Source of the DNA: Candidatus Rokuibacteriota bacterium
GTDB taxonomy: Bacteria > Methylomirabilota > Methylomirabilia > Rokubacteriales > CSP1-6
Direction of reading: 5' to 3'
DNA: 54,335 bases
Assembly (NCBI GenBank): GCA_016193045.1
Contig: JACPSW010000135.1
Coordinates: forward strand, 1 to 54,335
Every line of letters begins with the position of its first letter. Positions within the stretch are counted from its first letter, which is position 1. The position numbers were made by a program, and so were the translations under genes. Below, one piece after another: positions 41,442-50,088 of this stretch. Under the pieces are notes generated by a model. That model did no database searches, had not been told where the DNA came from, and worked only from the letters and a program-made list of their open reading frames with translations.

Positions 41442-41565
41442 CGGCTCGCCTCGCACGGCGGGGCCTTTCGGGTTTCGCTCGCCTCGCCCGCTGGGGCCCC
41501 AGCCCCAGGGCGGTCTGCGGCTCGCATTGCGGCCCCGCGACGTCCTGCGGCTCGCACTGCCCGGC
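41442..41565. repeat. Structured 124-bp spacer between lpxK and waaF
   Basis: It contains two copies of GCTCGCCTCGC (41444-41454, 41477-41487), two near-identical 16-mers, CTGCGGCTCGCATTGC and CTGCGGCTCGCACTGC (41515-41530, 41545-41560), and the palindrome CTGGGGCCCCAG (41491-41502). No gene is evident. It is the largest gap inside the lipid A/core operon. Confidence 0.6.
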
Positions 41566-42675
41566 TCATCGGCGGAGGACTCCCTCAAACGCCGCCCGCC
41601 ACTGGGCGTGGCCGCGGATCAGCTCCAGGCGAACCGACAGGATCCAGATCGGGAGGGCGTGAAGCGCCACCGCCGAGAGCCGCACGTAATCCTTCTCCGT
41701 GGTGACGAGCCCTTCGGCGCCGGCGCTGCCGGCCTGGCGGGCGAGCGCGGCAAGATCCTCGGGCTCGTACCAGTGGTGATCGGGGAACTCCACGAGCCCC
41801 GCCAGCGACACGCCGAGGCGCTCCACGGTCCGGCCGAAGCTTCCGGGCCGCGCGATCCCCGCGAAGCCCAGGAGCCGGCGCCCCTTCAGCGCGTCGGGCG
41901 CGCGCGCCGTCGTGTCCCTCACCTGCCAGCATTCTAGCGGCTGATAGTCGGCGGCCACAACAGGTGCCTTCGGGCTATGGCGCCCGACGGCCTCCTCCAC
42001 GAGGGCGCGCCCCTCGGCGTCCCCGCCGACCGCCACGACGAGATGGGCCCGCCCCAGCGCGCTCACGGGCTCCCGGAGCGGCCCCCGCGGGAAGAGGCGG
42101 CCGTTTCCCCACGGCGAATGGCCGGCGACGCATACCACCTCCAGGTCCTTCTCGAGCGTCCGGTGCTGGAAGGCGTCATCCAGCACGAGGGCTCCGACGC
42201 CGAAGCTCTCGAGGCAATAATGCCCTGCCTGATACCGGTTTTCACCCACGACGACGGGAACGCCGGGGAGGCGGCGGGCCAGGAGGAACGGCTCGTCGCC
42301 CGCGCCCCGGGGGTCCGTTCTGAGTCCCCCTCGATCGGCCACGACCTGGATGCCGCTCGAGCGGCGCCCGTACCCCCGGCTCACCACCCCGGGAAGAACG
42401 CCGAGCTCTTGAAGGGTCTCCACCGCCAGTAGAGCCGCGGGAGTCTTGCCGCTGCCCCCGAGCGTCAGGTTGCCGATGGAGACGACCGGACAGGGAAGGC
42501 GCCGGCTTCTCAGGACTCCCCAGCCGTAGAGCCGCTCGCGCACCTCCAGGAGCCCCCGATACCCCAGCGTCACGGCCGAGAGCCCCACGGCCACCGCCGG
42601 CGGCACGCCCTGCTCCCACGCCCGGCGCACTCGCACCCGGACCGAGCGCGCGCCGGTCATGGAACTTCGCTCCAT
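41566..42675 (-). CDS. lpxK: Tetraacyldisaccharide 4'-kinase
   Basis: A 369-aa inner-membrane kinase that phosphorylates the 4' position of lipid A disaccharide. A hydrophobic N-terminal segment (about 25-42) anchors it; the Walker A motif GNLTLGGSGKTP is at 68-79. VLDDAFQHR and TTEKDYVRL are conserved LpxK blocks. The start is either the ATG at 42675 or the one at 42660. It follows waaA after 22 nt. Confidence 0.94.
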   Translation of the reverse strand: MERSSMTGARSVRVRVRRAWEQGVPPAVAVGLSAVTLGYRGLLEVRERLYGWGVLRSRRLPCPVVSIGNLTLGGSGKTPAALLAVETLQELGVLPGVVSRGYGRRSSGIQVVADRGGLRTDPRGAGDEPFLLARRLPGVPVVVGENRYQAGHYCLESFGVGALVLDDAFQHRTLEKDLEVVCVAGHSPWGNGRLFPRGPLREPVSALGRAHLVVAVGGDAEGRALVEEAVGRHSPKAPVVAADYQPLECWQVRDTTARAPDALKGRRLLGFAGIARPGSFGRTVERLGVSLAGLVEFPDHHWYEPEDLAALARQAGSAGAEGLVTTEKDYVRLSAVALHALPIWILSVRLELIRGHAQWRAAFEGVLRR

Positions 42676-42697
42676 CGCATGACTCCGGCGAGGTAAC

Positions 42698-43972
42698 TCA
42701 TCCGCCCCCCATCAGAAAGCGCTCGATCAGCTCCAGCGTCTGGAGCACGGCGCCCTGGCGGCCGGCCACGGCCTCGAAGGCCGCCTCGCCCATGGTGGCC
42801 GTGAGCGCCGGATCGGACAGAAGCCGGTCGAGCGCCCCCGCGAGCTCCTTCGCGTCCCTGACGACGAGGGCCGCGCCCGCCGTCACCAGCAGCTCGGCCC
42901 CTTCCCTGAAGTTGGTCGTGTGCGGGCCGAACACCACGGCCTTTCGCCGGAGCGCCGGCTCGAGCATGTTGTGGCCGCCCAGGGGCACCAGGCTCCCCCC
43001 CACGAAGACCACCCGGGACAGCTGGTAGAGCTGCGGCAGCTCGCCCACGGTGTCCAGCACGATGACCGCATCCGTATCCCGGGCTCTGGGCAGTGCCGTC
43101 CGCCTCACCGAGGTCAGCCCGCGCCCACGGATCAGGCGCTCGACTTCCGGCACCCGCTCCGGATGGCGGGGCGCGAGCACGAGGACGAGCGAGGGATGCC
43201 GGCGCCGGAGGCTGACGAACGCCTCCAGCAGGAGCTCCTCCTCCCCCCGGTGGGTGCTGCCGGCGATCCACACCGGCTCGCCGCCGGTCAGGCCCATCAG
43301 GCGGCGCCAGAGCTGCTCCGCCCCGGGCTCGTTGGGGACGGCGTCGCTTTTCAAATTTCCCGTCACGACGACCCGTTCCGGCGGGGCACCGAGCGCGATG
43401 ATCCGGCGGGCGTCCTCGGCCGACTGCATGCCGAAGATCGCGATCCCCGCCAGGATGCGCCGCATGACGGGGCGCACGAGCCGGTAGCGGCGGAAGGAGC
43501 GATCCGAGATCCGCCCGTTGGCGATCATCGCGGGGATGCCCCGCCGCTGGAGGCCCCGGAAGAAGTTCGGCCAGATCTCGGTCTCGAGGGCGATGAAGAA
43601 TCGGGGCTTCACGGCGGCGAGAGCCCGCGCCACCGCGCCTGGAAAATCGAGCGGGAAGTAGCGGTGCGTCGCCGCCGGCTCGAGCCGGTCCTTGACGACC
43701 CGCGCTCCCGTCGGGGTCACGGTGGTGACCACCGGATGCAGCTCCGGCCAGCGCCGCCGGACGGCATGAACCAGCGGGACCGCCGCCATCACCTCCCCCA
43801 CCGACACGGCGTGGATCCAGCACCGAGGCTCGGGAGGGAGCCCCGCCGACCGATAGCCCAGGCGCTGGAGCAGTCCCACCCCCGCGCCCTGCGCGACGAG
43901 GCGCCGCAGGACGAACACGGGCGCGTACAGCAGCACGAGGAGCCCCAGGAGACACGTGTACAGGAGGTACAC
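42698..43972 (-). CDS. waaA: 3-deoxy-D-manno-octulosonic acid (Kdo) transferase
   Basis: A 424-aa GT30 enzyme. It has an N-terminal membrane helix (3-18), the catalytic base Glu in WIHAVSVGEVMAAVPLV, FIALETEIWPNF, and the donor half with WIAGSTHRGEEE, LAPRHPERV and GGSLVPLGGHNMLEPA. The start is a GTG one base after the DUF374 stop. The number of Kdo residues it adds cannot be told. Confidence 0.95.
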   Translation of the reverse strand: MYLLYTCLLGLLVLLYAPVFVLRRLVAQGAGVGLLQRLGYRSAGLPPEPRCWIHAVSVGEVMAAVPLVHAVRRRWPELHPVVTTVTPTGARVVKDRLEPAATHRYFPLDFPGAVARALAAVKPRFFIALETEIWPNFFRGLQRRGIPAMIANGRISDRSFRRYRLVRPVMRRILAGIAIFGMQSAEDARRIIALGAPPERVVVTGNLKSDAVPNEPGAEQLWRRLMGLTGGEPVWIAGSTHRGEEELLLEAFVSLRRRHPSLVLVLAPRHPERVPEVERLIRGRGLTSVRRTALPRARDTDAVIVLDTVGELPQLYQLSRVVFVGGSLVPLGGHNMLEPALRRKAVVFGPHTTNFREGAELLVTAGAALVVRDAKELAGALDRLLSDPALTATMGEAAFEAVAGRQGAVLQTLELIERFLMGGG

Positions 43973-43973
43973 C

Positions 43974-44633
43974 TCAGGTCTCTCTGATGAGCGCGTCGGC
44001 GCGCCAGGTGAGCTGGGAGAGCTGGATCTCCAGCTCCTTTCTGAGCGCCTCCTGCTGGGAGCGGTCGGCCCCGGCCGGGACCCAGAGCGGCGGCCCGAAG
44101 CAGACTGCCGCGCGGGCGAAGGGTTTCGGGATCAGGAACTCGTCCCAGCTCCTCAGGCGCCAGGCAGGATACGCGCTGAACGCGAGGGGGAGAATGGGGA
44201 CCCCCGTGATCCGCGCAAGGGCAATGACCCCCGGCTGGACGACTCCCCGCGGACCCAGCGGCCCGTCGGGGACGACCGCCACCTCCTGCCCCCGGCGGAG
44301 CAGCCGCGCGAGGCGGCGGAGCGCATCGGAGCCGCCGCGCGTCGTGGAGCCCCTGACGGTCTTGAAGCCGAACCGTCGCGCGAAGCGGGCCACCAGCTCC
44401 CCGTCGCGGGAACGGCTGGCCATGACGTTCACCGGGTGGGCGCGCCCGTAGAGCCAGGGGATCAGCAGGATGCGCCCGTGCCAGATCGCGTAGATCACGG
44501 GCGCCCGGCGCGCCCAGAAGGGGCGCGCGTGCTCCTCGTCCCGGGTGAGCCTGAGCGTCCCCGCCAGGAGCCGCACCGCCCACGATCCGAACGGAGGAGC
44601 GAGGCTCAGGAGGAGCCGGTCGGGCAGCGTCAT
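43974..44633 (-). CDS. DUF374 lysophospholipid-acyltransferase-family protein, likely lipid A late acyltransferase
   Basis: A 219-aa LPLAT-like protein. IYAIWHGRILLIPW carries the catalytic His, and VVPDGPLGPRGVVQPGVIALA is the DUF374 signature. Its place between lpxB and waaA suggests it acylates the lipid A precursor before or around Kdo addition. As I recall, the LpxJ late acyltransferases of Campylobacter/Helicobacter belong to DUF374. No LpxL/HtrB homologue is in this operon. The ATG overlaps the lpxB stop by 4 nt. Confidence 0.82.
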   Translation of the reverse strand: MTLPDRLLLSLAPPFGSWAVRLLAGTLRLTRDEEHARPFWARRAPVIYAIWHGRILLIPWLYGRAHPVNVMASRSRDGELVARFARRFGFKTVRGSTTRGGSDALRRLARLLRRGQEVAVVPDGPLGPRGVVQPGVIALARITGVPILPLAFSAYPAWRLRSWDEFLIPKPFARAAVCFGPPLWVPAGADRSQQEALRKELEIQLSQLTWRADALIRET

Positions 44634-45784
44634 GGGGGGAGCCCCGCCACCTGGAGCACGCTCCGGGCGGCACGCTCGCCGACGCCGGCGCCGCCGAGCT
44701 TCCGCCGGATGTCGGCGAAGCCCGCGCGCTGGGCTTCGCGGGCGGACGACGACGCCAGCAGCGCGAGCGCTTCCTTCGCGATGCGCCCCGCCGTCGCGCC
44801 ATCCTGCAGGAGCTCCGGGACGACGGCCCGGCCGGCCACGATGTTGACGAGGCTGATCCACGGGATCCGGATGAGCAGGCGCCCCACCACCTCGGACAGG
44901 CGCGACACCCGGTAGCAGACCACCATCGGCGTGCCGATGAGTGCCGCCTCGAGCGTCGCCGTGCCCGACGCGACCAGCAGGGCGTCCGAGGCGGCCATGG
45001 CTTCGTACGTCGCGCCGGAGACGACGGCGATCTTCGGGGGCGAGGCCGCCACCAGGGCGCTCACCAGGTCCCGGTCCGCCGTCGGCGCGAGAGCCAGGAT
45101 GAACTGGGCGTCGGGCCGCGCCTCGGCGATACGCGCCGCCGCCCCGGCCATCTCGGGGAGAAGCCGCTCCACCTCTTCCTTGCGGCTGCCCGGGAGCAGC
45201 CCGACGAGCGTCGCGTCGGCGGCGACGCCGAGGCCGTCGCGCGCCTGGCCCCGGCTCGGCGGGGATGTCAGCCGATCCAGCAGGGGATGCCCGACGAACT
45301 CGACGCGCGCCCCCACGGATTCGTAGAGCGGCACCTCGAAGGGGAAGACCACGAGGACGCGCGTCGCGAGGCGGGCAATGAGCCGCGCGCGCCGCGGGCG
45401 CCACGCCCACACTTGGGGGGGAATGAAGTACACGATCGGCACCCCCAGGCGCTTGGCCGTCCGCGCGAGTCTCAGGTTGAACTCGGGGAAGTCGATGAGC
45501 ACAACAGCGCGGGGGGGATGCTCCTTGAGGCGTCCCACGAGCCCCCGGTACGCCCGGTAGAGCCCGGGCAGCCGGCCGACCGCCTCCGCGACGCCGACGA
45601 CCGCCAGCCGGCTCACCTCCGAGAGGAGGCCGACTCCCGCCTCGGCCATCCGCGATCCTCCCATCCCGCTGAGGGACACCGAGGGGGCGAGGCGGCGGAG
45701 GTGGTGGGCCAGGGCGGCGCCGTGGAGGTCGCCCGAGGCCTCCCCGGCGACGATCATGAGTTCGGCGGTCGCCCCCTCCTCCAT
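44630..45784 (-). CDS. lpxB: Lipid-A-disaccharide synthase
   Basis: A 384-aa GT19 enzyme that condenses UDP-diacylglucosamine with lipid X. Motifs: IVAGEASGDLHGAALAHHL at the start, VLIDFPEFNLRLARTAKRLG, VYFIPPQVWAWRPRR, LLPGSRKEEVERLLP and ASGTATLEAALIGTPMVVCYR. The ATG shares one base with the lpxI stop (TGATG). Confidence 0.96.
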   Translation of the reverse strand: MEEGATAELMIVAGEASGDLHGAALAHHLRRLAPSVSLSGMGGSRMAEAGVGLLSEVSRLAVVGVAEAVGRLPGLYRAYRGLVGRLKEHPPRAVVLIDFPEFNLRLARTAKRLGVPIVYFIPPQVWAWRPRRARLIARLATRVLVVFPFEVPLYESVGARVEFVGHPLLDRLTSPPSRGQARDGLGVAADATLVGLLPGSRKEEVERLLPEMAGAAARIAEARPDAQFILALAPTADRDLVSALVAASPPKIAVVSGATYEAMAASDALLVASGTATLEAALIGTPMVVCYRVSRLSEVVGRLLIRIPWISLVNIVAGRAVVPELLQDGATAGRIAKEALALLASSSAREAQRAGFADIRRKLGGAGVGERAARSVLQVAGLPP

Positions 45785-46599
45785 CAGGCCACGTCCGCGT
45801 CGAGGCTCACGATGGCGATCCCTTCGCGCCCGGCCCGCGCCACCATCGCGTCCCGGTCCAGGAGGAGGACTTTCCCGGCCTCCACGGCGAGCGCGGCGGC
45901 CCGGCCCCGGGCCAGGGCATCCAGGGTTTCGTCGCCGACGGCCGGCACGTCGAAGCGATAATCGTGCCGCGGCGCCACGGCCTTGACCGCGACCGCGCCC
46001 GCGCCGGCCAGGGCGCAGCCCCGCCGGATGGTCTCGGTGGTCCCCTCGATCCCCTCCACCGCCGCGACGACGCCGTGCCTCAGCACCACGGTCTGCCCCA
46101 CGCCGAACCCGCCGCACTGGCGGGCGACGCTCAGACCCAGCCTGATGTCCCGCCATTCAGCCTCGGAAGGGGCGCGGGCGGTCAAGAGGCCAGGCGGAAC
46201 CAGAAGCGGAGCGAGAAAGGTGCGCTGGTCGAGGACCTCGATGCCGAGTCCGGCCAGCGTGCGAACCACGGCATCGGCGAGGTCGCGGTCCGACAGCCCG
46301 CCGGCCGTCTTCACCATCTCCTGGCCGGCCGGATCCGCCGCCGCGACGCCGTCGAGGAGCTCGCGCTTCCAGAGCTTGCCGGCGAAGACGACGGCGGAGA
46401 CCTGCTCCTGCCGAAGCCCTTCGAGCACCGCGCCGATGTCGGCCAGCCGGCTGGGAATGGCGCGGTGGGCGACCCCCTCGAGGGCGGGGGCGGGCGCGAA
46501 GGCGAAGGCCACGACGCGCCACCCCTGGCGCCGGGCTTCGGAAGCGACGTGGGCCGGAAGGGCGCCGGCCCCGCACATCAGGCCGAGCGCGCGCTCCAC
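45784..46599 (-). CDS. lpxI: UDP-2,3-diacylglucosamine pyrophosphatase LpxI
   Basis: A 271-aa DUF1009 protein, the alternative to LpxH. GLMCGAGALPAHVASEARRQG begins the N-terminal domain; VVFAGKLWKRELL and AGGLSDRDLADAVVRTLAGLG follow, and the C-terminal catalytic domain has AVEGIEGTTETIRRGCAL and RFDVPAVGDETL. The GTG start lies 22 nt inside the Gfo/Idh gene. No LpxH is seen here. Confidence 0.94.
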   Translation of the reverse strand: MERALGLMCGAGALPAHVASEARRQGWRVVAFAFAPAPALEGVAHRAIPSRLADIGAVLEGLRQEQVSAVVFAGKLWKRELLDGVAAADPAGQEMVKTAGGLSDRDLADAVVRTLAGLGIEVLDQRTFLAPLLVPPGLLTARAPSEAEWRDIRLGLSVARQCGGFGVGQTVVLRHGVVAAVEGIEGTTETIRRGCALAGAGAVAVKAVAPRHDYRFDVPAVGDETLDALARGRAAALAVEAGKVLLLDRDAMVARAGREGIAIVSLDADVA

Positions 46600-47600
46600 G
46601 GAAGATCCTCGGGCCAGGCCATTTCCCCCCGGCCCTCTCGGATCATCCGCTCGATCTCCAGCGCCACGGCCAGCGACCGGAGATCGTCGCTCTCGGCGAG
46701 CTCGGCCGACCCCCCGGCGAGCACCTCGCGGGCCGCCCGGATGAGGTGAAGGAGTTCCAGCTTCAGGGGGTTGTCCTTGTGGACGTGCAGGTGCTCGACG
46801 AAGGAGGCCACCCGGTAGCGGATGGACTCATGATTCAGGGTGTACTCCTGGGCCGCGCGCCGGTGGATCTGAATGTCCTCGTCCGTGTAGTCGAGGGTGA
46901 TGTAGGCCTCGGGCTGGGTGATGGCCAGCGTGCGGATCTTCTGCTCGGTCGCCCGGCTCGCGGTGATGTTGGCGATGGTGCCCGTGTCGAACATGATCTG
47001 CACGTTGGCCACGTCGGGCATCGCCGACTGCACCGCTCGTCCCACGGCGCTGATGCGGCGGGGCTCGCCATCCACCAAGCCCAGGACGATGTCGATGTCG
47101 TGGATCATCAGGTCCATGACCACCGAGTCGGTCTGAACCCGGGGCACGAACGGCCCCAGCCGGCGGGACTCGATCAGGATCGGGTGCTCGACGATCTTCC
47201 GCAGCTCCTGGACCGCGCCGTTGAAGCGCTCCACATGCCCCACGTGAAGGACCGCCCCCCGCTGGCGGGCCACGCGGAAGAGCTCCTTGGCCTCCTCCAG
47301 CGTCGCGGTCATGGGCTTCTCCACGACGACGCCGATGCCGGCTTCGAGCAGGTCCCGCGCCACGGCGAAGTGCTGGTCGGTCGGGACCGCCACGCTCGCC
47401 ACGTCCACTTGGCCGATCAGCTCGTGGTGGTCGGTGAACGCCCGGGTGTGGTACTCGCCCCCCAGCCGCCGGGCCTTGGCGGCGTCGGTGTCCACGATGC
47501 CCACCAGGTCTACGTCCCAGAGATCCCGGAACACGAGGATGTGGTACTGGCCCATGTGACCGGCCCCGACGACGCCCGCCCGAATCCGCCGCGGCTCCAT
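46578..47600 (-). CDS. Gfo/Idh/MocA-family oxidoreductase
   Basis: A 340-aa NAD(P)-dependent dehydrogenase. The Rossmann motif GVVGAGHMGQYH is near residues 9-20, the catalytic-site EKPMT near 94, and VGHVERFNG and VVMDLMIHDIDIVLGL follow. It lies between lpxA and lpxI and overlaps both. Such a gene recurs at this site in Deltaproteobacteria. GnnA, which oxidises UDP-GlcNAc for 3-amino lipid A, belongs to this superfamily, but no GnnB aminotransferase is nearby, so that role is not shown. A TTG one codon upstream is an alternative start. Confidence 0.88.
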   Translation of the reverse strand: MEPRRIRAGVVGAGHMGQYHILVFRDLWDVDLVGIVDTDAAKARRLGGEYHTRAFTDHHELIGQVDVASVAVPTDQHFAVARDLLEAGIGVVVEKPMTATLEEAKELFRVARQRGAVLHVGHVERFNGAVQELRKIVEHPILIESRRLGPFVPRVQTDSVVMDLMIHDIDIVLGLVDGEPRRISAVGRAVQSAMPDVANVQIMFDTGTIANITASRATEQKIRTLAITQPEAYITLDYTDEDIQIHRRAAQEYTLNHESIRYRVASFVEHLHVHKDNPLKLELLHLIRAAREVLAGGSAELAESDDLRSLAVALEIERMIREGRGEMAWPEDLPWSARSA

Positions 47601-48436
47601 CAAAGGATGCGCTCCTCTTCGGGCTCGGCCATCTCACTTCCGGCGGCCGCCCGGTAGGGCCCCACGACGCCGAGCTTGGAGGTCTCGACGAACTCCACGA
47701 GGCGGGTGAGGAAGGGCGTCGGCGGCAGCTCCGCTCGGATGCGACCGGCGGCGGTCGCGGGAGCGAGCCCCGATCGGTAGAGGATGCGGAAGGCGGCCTG
47801 GATCAGCCGCCGGTCCTCCGTGCCCACACCGCCGCGCCGGAGGCCGATGACGTTGACCGACCGCGCCGTCGCGGGCGCCCCGTCCACGATCACGAAGGGC
47901 GGGACGTCCTGGAGCACCTTCGAGCACCCGCCGATGTAGGCGTAGGCGCCGATCCGGGCGAACGGGTGGATGCCGCTGAGACCGCCGATGGTCGCCCGGT
48001 CCTCCACCCGCACGTGGCCGGTGATCCCGGCGTAGTTGATGATGATCACGTGGTCCCCGATCACGCAGTCGTGCGCGACATGACTCATGGACATGACGAG
48101 ACAGTGCTCGCCGATCTCGGTCCACCCGTGCTCGCGCGTGGCGCGATGAATGGTAACATATTCGCGGATCGCGGTGTCCGCGCCGATTCGGACGCCCGAC
48201 GGGGTGCCCTCTCGGTACTTGAGGTCCTGGGGCGCCCCCCCGATGATGGTCCCGTGGCCGATCCGGCATCGCGCGCCGACGCCGACCGCTCCCTCCAGCA
48301 CCACGTGGTGGCCGACCTGGCAACCGGCGCCGAGGATCACCTCCGGCCCGATCACGGAGTAGGCGCCGACGCCGACCCCCGGCCCCAACTCGGCCCGTGG
48401 ATCGACGAGCGCCGTGGGATGGATGCCCTCAACCAT
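47600..48436 (-). CDS. lpxA: UDP-N-acetylglucosamine O-acyltransferase
   Basis: A 278-aa left-handed beta-helix protein with hexapeptide repeats over residues 5-190. The catalytic His122 is in [11 protein letters not shown], and [21 protein letters not shown] matches the substrate-binding stretch. The ATG overlaps the lpxD stop by 8 nt. fabZ, usually between lpxD and lpxA, is absent. Whether the acceptor is GlcNAc or its 3-amino form is not visible. Confidence 0.95.
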   Translation of the reverse strand: MVEGIHPTALVDPRAELGPGVGVGAYSVIGPEVILGAGCQVGHHVVLEGAVGVGARCRIGHGTIIGGAPQDLKYREGTPSGVRIGADTAIREYVTIHRATREHGWTEIGEHCLVMSMSHVAHDCVIGDHVIIINYAGITGHVRVEDRATIGGLSGIHPFARIGAYAYIGGCSKVLQDVPPFVIVDGAPATARSVNVIGLRRGGVGTEDRRLIQAAFRILYRSGLAPATAAGRIRAELPPTPFLTRLVEFVETSKLGVVGPYRAAAGSEMAEPEEERIL

Positions 48437-49508
48437 CACCGGACTCCGTCCCCCCCCTGGACTCGATCCCGAGCCGCGCTTCGAGCTCACGGACTCTCCG
48501 CTCGAGAGCGCGGACCTTCTTGAGCAGATCGGGGAGCCGCGGCATGGCCGCGAAGATCCGGCGCGCCTCGGCCACGGGCCGGGCCGGAGCTCCCAGGTAC
48601 TGGCCCGCGGCACGAATGTCTCCCGGTACGCCGGACTGGGCCCCCAGCATGACGCCGTCGCCGATCGTGACGTGGTCGGCGAGCCCCACCTGCCCCCCCA
48701 GCACGGCGCCGTTGCCCACCCGACAGGACCCCGAGATCCCGCTCTGGGCCACGACGATGGCGTGCTGCCCGATCTCCACGTTGTGGGCGATCTGCACGAG
48801 GTTGTCGATCTTGGTCCCACGGCGCACCACGGTGTCGCCGAGGGTCGCCCGGTCGATCGTGGCGTTGGCGCCGATCTCGACGTCGTCTTCGACGATCACC
48901 CCCCCGACCTGGGGGATCTTCTGGTGCGCGCCCCCGTCGAACGCATAACCGAAACCGTCAGCGCCGAGCACGGCGCCGGGGTGGATGATCACCCTGCGGC
49001 CGATGCGGACCCCCTCGCGGATGACCGCGTTCGGATACACGGTGGACTCCTCTCCGATCTCGGCCCCTTCGCCGACGTACACCAGGGGGAAGATGCGCGC
49101 GCGGGCGCCGATCACGGCGCGGGGTCGGATGACGGCGAACGCCCCTACGGAGGCGCTGGCGTGGACCCGACAGTCGGGCGCCACCAAGGCCGATGGGTGG
49201 ACGCCCGGCGCCGGCGGAGGCGACGGATGGAAGAGCTTGAGCAGCGCGATCAGGGCCGCCTGGGGCGAGGCGACCCTGAGGAGGGGCGGGCGCAGGTCCT
49301 TGATTTCCGCGCCGACCAGCAGGGCGCCGGCGCGGGAGGACGCCGCCAGCGGCAGGTACTTCGGGTGCGTCACGAACGAGATCTGATCGGGGCCCGCCGT
49401 CTCGAGGGGCGCAATCCCCCGCATGACTCGCTCCGCGTCCCCCTCCAGAACCGCCCCCACCGCCTCGGCCAACTGTCCCAGGGTGTACGGTCCTCCCCCG
49501 TCCCCCAT
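48429..49508 (-). CDS. lpxD: UDP-3-O-acylglucosamine N-acyltransferase
   Basis: A 359-aa enzyme for the third step of lipid A synthesis. A uridine-binding N-terminal domain (about 1-100), a hexapeptide beta-helix (103-320) with catalytic His242 in [11 protein letters not shown], and a C-terminal coiled helix ([19 protein letters not shown]) are all typical. It starts 8 nt after skp. Confidence 0.96.
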   Translation of the reverse strand: MGDGGGPYTLGQLAEAVGAVLEGDAERVMRGIAPLETAGPDQISFVTHPKYLPLAASSRAGALLVGAEIKDLRPPLLRVASPQAALIALLKLFHPSPPPAPGVHPSALVAPDCRVHASASVGAFAVIRPRAVIGARARIFPLVYVGEGAEIGEESTVYPNAVIREGVRIGRRVIIHPGAVLGADGFGYAFDGGAHQKIPQVGGVIVEDDVEIGANATIDRATLGDTVVRRGTKIDNLVQIAHNVEIGQHAIVVAQSGISGSCRVGNGAVLGGQVGLADHVTIGDGVMLGAQSGVPGDIRAAGQYLGAPARPVAEARRIFAAMPRLPDLLKKVRALERRVRELEARLGIESRGGTESGDG

Positions 49509-49516
49509 GAGTCCCC

Positions 49517-50074
49517 CTACCTCTTGGCCTTCCCCGCTTCCTGGTCGAAGGCCTTGATGACCTCGTCGGTCAGGTCCGCCTCCGGGGAGCCGTAGATGAC
49601 GCCGGCGCCGCGCTTCTCGACAATGATAAGCAACCCCTTCTGCTTGCCGACCCGCTCCACGACGCCCGAGATGTCCACCAGGACCTTCTGGAGGAGCCCC
49701 TGCTCCTTCCGCTCCAGCTCGGCCCGGAAATCATCCACGAGGCGGCGGAGGTCCCGGACCTTGCGCTCCAGGGTGTCCGTTTTCTCCTTGCGCGCCTCCG
49801 CGCTCAGGAGCGCGCCCTTTTTTTCGATCTCCTCCTTGAGCTTCTCGAGTTCGGTGCGGCGGCCGTCCACTTCCCTCTGCATGGCCGCCTTGTCCTTTTC
49901 CAGCTGCTCGCGCGCGGCGACGCCGGCCGAGGACCGGGCCAGGATGCGCTGGACGTCGATGTACGCGATCCGCGTCGCCGTCTGGGCGAGGACGTCCCCC
50001 ACCGCGACCGGGGAAACGCCGGCGGCGATCGCCACCAGCAACACCGCTACGACTCTCGTTGCGTGTCTCGACAT
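49517..50074 (-). CDS. skp: Periplasmic chaperone Skp/OmpH
   Basis: A 185-aa protein with a cleavable signal peptide (about 1-31, ending in AQT), the conserved [17 protein letters not shown], a long charged coiled coil (about 55-140) and a C-terminal beta part ([18 protein letters not shown]). It would hold unfolded outer-membrane proteins for BamA, encoded 14 nt upstream. The ATG at 50074 is the family-consistent start. Confidence 0.93.
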   Translation of the reverse strand: MSRHATRVVAVLLVAIAAGVSPVAVGDVLAQTATRIAYIDVQRILARSSAGVAAREQLEKDKAAMQREVDGRRTELEKLKEEIEKKGALLSAEARKEKTDTLERKVRDLRRLVDDFRAELERKEQGLLQKVLVDISGVVERVGKQKGLLIIVEKRGAGVIYGSPEADLTDEVIKAFDQEAGKAKR

Positions 50075-50088
50075 GCCTGCCCCCCTCT

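Noticed and set aside
46578..47600. Calling the oxidoreductase GnnA
   Set aside because: Superfamily membership and position fit, but no GnnB partner is present, so the name would overstate the evidence.
48429..48436. Hidden fabZ between lpxD and lpxA
   Set aside because: The genes overlap by 8 nt, leaving no room.
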